Part shown: positions 6,373-10,716 of the stretch, piece by piece
Numbering within the stretch: the stretch's first letter is position 1
Layout of the letters: every line of letters starts with the position of its first letter
Assembly (NCBI GenBank): GCA_964426655.1
Contig: CAYRQT010000058.1
Location: 1-10,716 of the forward strand
Direction of reading: 5' to 3'
From: RGIG8306 sp964426655
GTDB lineage: Bacteria > Bacillota > Clostridia > Lachnospirales > Lachnospiraceae
DNA: 10,716 bases
Notes under the pieces: generated by a model
The model's input: the letters and a program-made list of their open reading frames with translations, nothing else
Told to the model about the DNA's origin: nothing
The model's database searches: none
Program-made: the position numbers and the translations under genes

Positions 6373-6408
6373 CAGGGATTTTCCGGGAAACCTTGTGTAA
6401 ATCCCTGA
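6372..6408. repeat. Perfect 10-bp inverted repeat in the galM promoter region
   Basis: TCAGGGATTT (6372-6381) and AAATCCCTGA (6399-6408) are exact reverse complements separated by 17 bases. The gap begins inside a smaller palindrome TTTCC-G-GGAAA (6380-6390). The right arm falls between the proposed -35 and -10 boxes of galM, so this may be an operator for an unknown regulator or a hairpin at the end of asd read-through transcripts. Confidence 0.6.
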
Positions 6409-6422
6409 GGAAGTGGTATACT
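6393..6422 (+). promoter_or_regulatory. Candidate promoter of the galM-polA-coaE cluster
   Basis: TTGTGT (6393-6398) and TATACT (6417-6422) with an 18-base spacer. The -10 is good (5 of 6) and the -35 moderate (TTG conserved). The predicted start is near 6429, about 28 bases before the galM ATG. It overlaps the 10-bp inverted repeat. Confidence 0.6.
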
Positions 6423-6456
6423 CATAGAAATTGAACAGAGAAGGAAGGACAAGAAC

Positions 6457-7518
6457 ATGCAGGTTAAAAAGGAACAGTTTGGAACATTGGCGGGAGAAAC
6501 ACCGGTATATGCCTATACGCTGGAAAATCAGAATGGAATGCGGGCTGTTATTCTGGATTATGGTGCAAATCTGCAACAGCTTTGGGTGCCGGATGGAAAG
6601 GGAGTTGTCCGGGATGTGGTTCTGGGATTTCAGGATCTGGAAGCATATTGTGTCAATTCTCCTGGGTTTGGCGCCACAGTGGGGCCGGTAGCCAATCGTA
6701 TTGCAAAGGGGACTTTTACGCTGAATGGCAAAACCTATCTTCTGGAAAAGAACGATGGGGAAAACAACCTGCACAGTGGTTTTGCATCCTGCCAGAGAAA
6801 ACTGTTTCATGTGGAGAAAATCCATGAAGGAAATAATCCGGCCATTGTGCTGACCTGTTCATTGCAGGATGGGGAACTGGGCATGCCAGGCAATCGGTAC
6901 ATTCAGGTGACCTATACGCTTCTGGAGGAAAATGCACTGGAAATTCATTATGAGGGCACTTCTGATCAGGACACCCTGTTTAATATGACAAATCATTCCT
7001 ATTTCAATTTAAAAGGACAGGATCAGGGAGATACCCTGGACCATCTTGTCTGGATCGGGGCAGACAGTTTTACAGAAACAGATGAGGCATCTATTCCTAC
7101 CGGGGCCATTGTGTCTGTGAGCGGAACACCCATGGACTTTACTTCTCCTAAAACGCTGGGAGAGGACATTGATGCAGACTTTGTTCAGTTGAATCAGGCA
7201 GGGGGGTATGACCATAATTACGTCCTTCCTGAGCAGGGTACTTTTCGGAAAGTGGCTTGGGTTATGTCCTCGGAAAGTGGTATTCGAATGGATGTCTTTA
7301 CGGATCTTCCAGGGCTTCAACTGTATTCCGGCAATTATCTGACACAGGTTTCTCAGGGGAAAAAGGGGGCACCTTATGGCAGAAGATACGGGGTGTGCTT
7401 TGAAACCCAGTATTATCCGGATGCCATTCATCACCCTGCTTTTCCACAGCCTGTTACAAAGAGAGGGGAGACATATCGCACCACCACCCGTTTCTCCTTT
7501 TTGGCAGAAACCAGATAG
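6457..7518 (+). CDS. galM: Aldose 1-epimerase (galactose mutarotase)
   Basis: It interconverts the alpha and beta anomers of aldoses such as galactose or glucose in the cytosol. The 353-residue length is usual for the family. Conserved features in order are NRIAKG (80-85) with Arg81, NLHSG (104-108) with His106, TNHSYFNL (178-185) with the catalytic acid His180, GGYDHNYVL (249-257) with Asp252, and CFETQYYPDAIH (314-325) with the catalytic base Glu316. All key residues are present, so the enzyme should be active. AAGGA (6445-6449) lies 7 bases before the ATG. It is not next to galK, galT or galE in this window, so its role in galactose use is not supported by context. It is followed after 16 bases by the small zinc-finger gene, suggesting a shared transcript. 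Confidence 0.95.
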   Translation: MQVKKEQFGTLAGETPVYAYTLENQNGMRAVILDYGANLQQLWVPDGKGVVRDVVLGFQDLEAYCVNSPGFGATVGPVANRIAKGTFTLNGKTYLLEKNDGENNLHSGFASCQRKLFHVEKIHEGNNPAIVLTCSLQDGELGMPGNRYIQVTYTLLEENALEIHYEGTSDQDTLFNMTNHSYFNLKGQDQGDTLDHLVWIGADSFTETDEASIPTGAIVSVSGTPMDFTSPKTLGEDIDADFVQLNQAGGYDHNYVLPEQGTFRKVAWVMSSESGIRMDVFTDLPGLQLYSGNYLTQVSQGKKGAPYGRRYGVCFETQYYPDAIHHPAFPQPVTKRGETYRTTTRFSFLAETR

Positions 7519-7534
7519 AGGATAGGAGGTTTCC

Positions 7535-7873
7535 ATGGATTGCAGGGAAGTGGAAAAAAACATAGACCCCTTCATACAGAACACCCTTCAAGTCAGTGAA
7601 ATCGGGCCATTTCTGGAACATATTGAAGAATGCCCTCAGTGTTTTAATGAATTGGACATTCGCTATATGATGAGCCGGGGCCTGCAGTGTCTGGATGATG
7701 AAAGCATTACCAACTATGATTTCAGGGATGCATTGATTACAAAACTGGAAAGAGAAAAAAAACGTTATTTTAAGGCTTATAGAAATGCTGTATTTGCCTA
7801 TACAGTGTATACACTGGCATTTTGGAGCCTTTTCTACACTGGGTTTGTGCAGCTGCGTCTCTGGCTGAGGTAA
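7535..7873 (+). CDS. Small zinc-finger (anti-sigma-like) single-pass membrane protein
   Basis: A 112-residue protein of unknown role. The N-terminal part starts MDCREVEKNI and carries HIEECPQC (29-36), an HxxxCxxC motif with His29, Cys33 and Cys36 and an additional Cys3, the layout of the zinc-binding anti-sigma (ZAS, zf-HC2) domain. A charged segment (about 70-83, LEREKKRYFK) precedes one hydrophobic stretch at about 85-107 and a short LRLWLR tail. The expected topology is N-terminus in the cytosol with a C-terminal membrane anchor and almost nothing outside, unlike typical anti-sigma factors with a large sensor domain. No sigma factor gene is adjacent. AGGAGG lies 5 bases before the ATG. 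It sits 16 bases after galM and 17 before polA, so it is probably co-transcribed. The fold is likely; a function in sigma control is only a possibility. Confidence 0.85.
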   Translation: MDCREVEKNIDPFIQNTLQVSEIGPFLEHIEECPQCFNELDIRYMMSRGLQCLDDESITNYDFRDALITKLEREKKRYFKAYRNAVFAYTVYTLAFWSLFYTGFVQLRLWLR

Positions 7874-7890
7874 AGATATAAAGGAGCTTC

Positions 7891-10497
7891 ATGAAAAAAA
7901 TTGTTCTGATTGACGGCTACAGCATAATAAACCGTGCATTCTATGGGGTGCCACTTAGCCTTTCAGTGGGCGGAACGCCAACCAATGCCATATACGGGTT
8001 TCTGGCCATTTTATTTAAGGTGCTGGAAGAGGAGCGGCCGGAATACCTGGCGGTGGCTTTTGATGTCAGGGAAAAAACTTTTCGACACCATACTTATGCA
8101 GCATACAAGGGTACCAGAAAACCTATGCCGGATGAATTGCAGGCCCAGGTACCGGTTCTTAAACAAGTTCTGGAAGCCATGCATATTTGCCGCCTGGAAG
8201 CCCCCGGTTATGAGGCGGATGATATTATCGGCACCCTTGCTGCAGCAGGGGAAAAAGAAGGCATGCAGGTGGTGGTTGTCTCCGGAGACAGGGACCTTCT
8301 GCAGCTGGCTACGGACAGGACCCTAATCAGGATCCCCAAGACAAAAGGGGGAAAAACAGAAATTGAAAACTATTATGCGCCCCAGGTAAAGGAAACCTAT
8401 CAGGTGTCTCCAAGGGCGTTTATTGATGTAAAAGCGTTGATGGGCGATCCTTCTGACAACATTCCCGGACTTCCTGGCGTGGGGGAAAAAACGGCTATTC
8501 GACTCATCAGCACATATCAGTCCATTGAAAACTGTTTTGCGCATCTGGAAGAAATAACGCCACCTAAAGCCAGAAAAGCTTTTGAGGAACACTTTGACCT
8601 GGCTGTTCTGAGTAAAGATCTTGCGACCATCAGACAGGATGTGCCGCTGGATTTTTCCATGGAGCAGGCGGCTATGGAAAACATGTTCAATGAGAAAAGC
8701 TATGAATGGATGAAAAAGCTGAATTTTAAAAGCTTTTTATCTAAATTTCAGGAGGATGCGCCTGCCGGAAAGGAAGGCGCAGCCCGCTGGGTGGGAGGAT
8801 CAGAGCTTAAAGCGTTACTTTCGGCCGAACAGTCGGGGAATGTGTCCCTGTTTCCGGCTGCAGAGCAGGATAAATTGCTGGCCATCGGGATTTCTTTCGG
8901 AGAAGAAATCTGGGTGGTAGATACAGAACAGACGGAAAATCTGCTTATGCTGCAGGACGATCTGCCCCGGCACTCGGTGTGGCAGGTGATTCATTTAAAA
9001 CCACTGCTGAAATGGTTCCCCATTACCCCCCAAAAAGTGATGGATGCCTCTGTTGGCACCTATCTGCTCTATCCTCTGAAAGCCCATTATGAGCCAGAGG
9101 ATATCAGCAGCGATCTTCTTGGAAAAATGCAGCCATCGGTCCAGGAACTGTTTGGAAAACTACCCTTGTCAAAGGCGAAAGAGGAGAAAGAGACACTGTT
9201 TTTGCAGTATGTGGAGCAGGGAGTAAACTGTGCCAGAGAAGCTGCCCCCATTCTGGAAAAAAGGCTTCAGGAAGAGGGAATGTGGGAATTGTATCAGGAT
9301 ATCGAATGCCCCTTGATCTATTGCCTGTTTTCTATGGAACAGGTAGGCATTCGGGTGGATGCGAAACAGCTGCAGGATTTTTCCGAAACGCTGGAAACAC
9401 ATATTCGGCTGCTTGAAAAAGAGATTCACCAGGAGGCGGGAGAGATATTTAATATTCAGTCTCCCAAACAGCTTGGAGAGGTCTTGTTTGAAAGAATGGG
9501 CCTGCCCTATGGGAAAAAAACAAAAACCGGTTACTCTACGGCAGTGGATGTGCTGGAGAAATTAAAACCAAATTATCCCATTGTACAAAAAATCCTCACG
9601 TATCGCCAGCTGACAAAATTAAAATCTACGTATGCTGAAGGATTGCAGTCTTATATCCGTGAGGATGGGCGAATTCACGGAACCTTTAACCAGACCATTG
9701 CGGCCACAGGGCGAATCAGCAGTACAGAACCCAATCTCCAGAATATTCCCATTCGCATGGAGATGGGAAGGGAGATTCGGAAAGCGTTCCTTCCCCGAGA
9801 GGGCTGGCTGTTCCTGGATGCAGATTATTCCCAGGTGGAACTGCGGATCCTGGCCCATTTATCCGGGGACAAAAATCTGATCGAAGCATACCGGCAGGCC
9901 CAGGACATCCATGCCATTACAGCATCCCAGGTGTTTGGGGTACCGTTGGAAGAGGTGACACCTTTAATGCGGCGCAATGCAAAAGCTGTAAATTTTGGAA
10001 TTGTCTATGGAATCAGCGCATTTGGCCTCAGCGAGGATTTAAGCATTACCAGAAAAGAAGCAGGGGCATATATTGATAAGTATTTCTCAACATACCCAGG
10101 GGTGAAGATATATCTGGACGAACTTGTAGAGCAAGCAAAAACGCTGGGGTATGTAACCACAATGTTTGGACGCAGACGGCCCATTCCGGAAATGAAATCT
10201 GCCAATTTTATGCAGCGTTCCTTTGGGGAGCGGGTGGCCATGAATTCCCCTATACAGGGGACGGCAGCAGATATTATGAAAATTGCGGCCATTCGGGTGG
10301 ATAAAGCCCTTCGGGAAGAAGGGGTGTCGGCGGCCATTGTTCTGCAGGTCCACGATGAGTTGCTGGTGGAAGTATCGCCCCAGGAAGCGGATCGGGTGGA
10401 AGCGCTTTTAAAGACCCATATGCGTGGAGCAGCCAACCTGCAGGTGCCTTTGGAGGTGGATGTTCACAGGGGAAAATCGTGGTTTGAAACAAAATGA
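7891..10497 (+). CDS. polA: DNA polymerase I (active 5' nuclease and polymerase, degenerate 3'-5' exonuclease)
   Basis: Cytosolic repair and Okazaki-fragment polymerase, 868 residues. The 5'-3' nuclease domain (about 1-285) keeps the metal-binding acids Asp8, Asp58, Glu108, Asp110, Asp111, Asp133, Asp135, Asp186 and Asp189 and the helix-hairpin-helix GLPGVGEKTA (193-202). The central region (about 300-470) has the place of the proofreading domain but lacks the expected DxE and later Asp residues, so it is probably inactive as in Bacillus-type Pol I. The polymerase domain (about 480-868) is complete: motif A with Asp645 in DADYSQVEL, motif B RRNAKAVNFGIVYG with Arg694, Lys698, Phe702 and Tyr706, and motif C with His821, Asp822 and Glu823. 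Phe702 at the O-helix position is the residue type that discriminates against dideoxynucleotides. AAGGAG ends only 4 bases before the ATG. It is followed by coaE after 21 bases, a known Firmicutes pairing. Confidence 0.98.
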   Translation: MKKIVLIDGYSIINRAFYGVPLSLSVGGTPTNAIYGFLAILFKVLEEERPEYLAVAFDVREKTFRHHTYAAYKGTRKPMPDELQAQVPVLKQVLEAMHICRLEAPGYEADDIIGTLAAAGEKEGMQVVVVSGDRDLLQLATDRTLIRIPKTKGGKTEIENYYAPQVKETYQVSPRAFIDVKALMGDPSDNIPGLPGVGEKTAIRLISTYQSIENCFAHLEEITPPKARKAFEEHFDLAVLSKDLATIRQDVPLDFSMEQAAMENMFNEKSYEWMKKLNFKSFLSKFQEDAPAGKEGAARWVGGSELKALLSAEQSGNVSLFPAAEQDKLLAIGISFGEEIWVVDTEQTENLLMLQDDLPRHSVWQVIHLKPLLKWFPITPQKVMDASVGTYLLYPLKAHYEPEDISSDLLGKMQPSVQELFGKLPLSKAKEEKETLFLQYVEQGVNCAREAAPILEKRLQEEGMWELYQDIECPLIYCLFSMEQVGIRVDAKQLQDFSETLETHIRLLEKEIHQEAGEIFNIQSPKQLGEVLFERMGLPYGKKTKTGYSTAVDVLEKLKPNYPIVQKILTYRQLTKLKSTYAEGLQSYIREDGRIHGTFNQTIAATGRISSTEPNLQNIPIRMEMGREIRKAFLPREGWLFLDADYSQVELRILAHLSGDKNLIEAYRQAQDIHAITASQVFGVPLEEVTPLMRRNAKAVNFGIVYGISAFGLSEDLSITRKEAGAYIDKYFSTYPGVKIYLDELVEQAKTLGYVTTMFGRRRPIPEMKSANFMQRSFGERVAMNSPIQGTAADIMKIAAIRVDKALREEGVSAAIVLQVHDELLVEVSPQEADRVEALLKTHMRGAANLQVPLEVDVHRGKSWFETK

Positions 10498-10518
10498 AGT
10501 TAGAATGGGGAACGGGCT

Positions 10519-10716
10519 ATGGTAATCGGCATTACGGGAGGCGTTGGGGCCGGAAAGTCAGGGGTGCTGCAATTTCTGCAACAGGAATTTCATGCCCGCA
10601 TACTGGAAGCAGATCGAATTGCGGCAGACTTGATGGAACCAGGAGGAGCATGTTATGAGCGAATTGTGGAATTGGCCGGCAGAGGAATCCTGCAGGAAGA
10701 TGGCCGCCTGAACCGC
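10519..10716 (+). CDS. coaE: Dephospho-CoA kinase (3' partial)
   Basis: The last step of coenzyme A synthesis, phosphorylating the 3'-hydroxyl of dephospho-CoA with ATP. Only the first 66 codons are in the window. They begin MVIGITGGVGAGKS, with the P-loop GGVGAGKS at residues 7-14, and continue with ILEADRIAADLM, matching the DAD/EAD-containing segment after the P-loop in CoaE. The ATG at 10519 follows the polA stop by 21 bases. The ribosome binding site is poor (GGGGA at 10507-10511), so translation may depend on coupling with polA. An overlapping ATGA at the polA stop is in another frame. Confidence 0.92.
   Translation, partial: MVIGITGGVGAGKSGVLQFLQQEFHARILEADRIAADLMEPGGACYERIVELAGRGILQEDGRLNR

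Noticed and set aside
1..10716. Mobile element, CRISPR array, phage or defence system
   Set aside because: I saw no direct-repeat array, terminal inverted repeats, transposase, integrase or defence-type gene. The tRNA gene shows no visible duplicated 3' end that would mark an integration site within the window.

Overview
The window looks like a chromosomal housekeeping segment of a low-to-moderate GC Gram-positive anaerobe, most likely a Clostridia member close to Lachnospiraceae. The evidence is strong AGGAG-type ribosome binding sites, sigma-A-like promoters, a CIRCE heat-shock operator, a DegV protein, a DNA polymerase I with a degenerate proofreading domain, and a tRNA gene without encoded CCA. 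The genus is inference from protein character; no search was run. I see no mobile element, CRISPR array, phage gene or clear horizontal transfer.

Layout from left to right. (1) 1-859 (+): the 3' part of a PTS EIIC-type membrane protein, interrupted by a 10-N assembly gap that also hides a frame change. (2) 876-919: a long symmetric hairpin that can terminate transcription from both sides. (3) 926-2917 (-): htpG (Hsp90) with an unusually acidic linker between its N-terminal and middle domains. Its upstream region (2944-3046) holds a CIRCE operator and two possible promoters. (4) 3114-3953 (+): a DegV/FakB-like fatty-acid-binding protein. (5) 4027-4944 (+): a nucleotidyltransferase of the NDP-sugar pyrophosphorylase type with its own near-consensus promoter and a terminator. 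(6) 5005-6372 (+): strong promoter, tRNA-Thr(CGU), asd (aspartate-semialdehyde dehydrogenase) and a strong terminator. (7) 6393-10716 (+): a promoter followed by galM, a small zinc-finger membrane protein, polA and the start of coaE. All four are tightly spaced and probably form one operon running off the right edge.

Functional links. The tRNA-Thr next to asd pairs threonine decoding with the shared aspartate pathway that leads to threonine, lysine and methionine, and no terminator is obvious between them. The polA-coaE pair is a common Firmicutes neighbourhood. The small membrane protein between galM and polA carries an anti-sigma-type HxxxCxxC motif but has no sigma factor beside it in this window; it is the least explained gene here. 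I found no convincing evidence of an entirely new multi-gene system. The observations most worth checking are this orphan zinc-finger protein, the htpG control region and linker, and the tRNA-asd arrangement.
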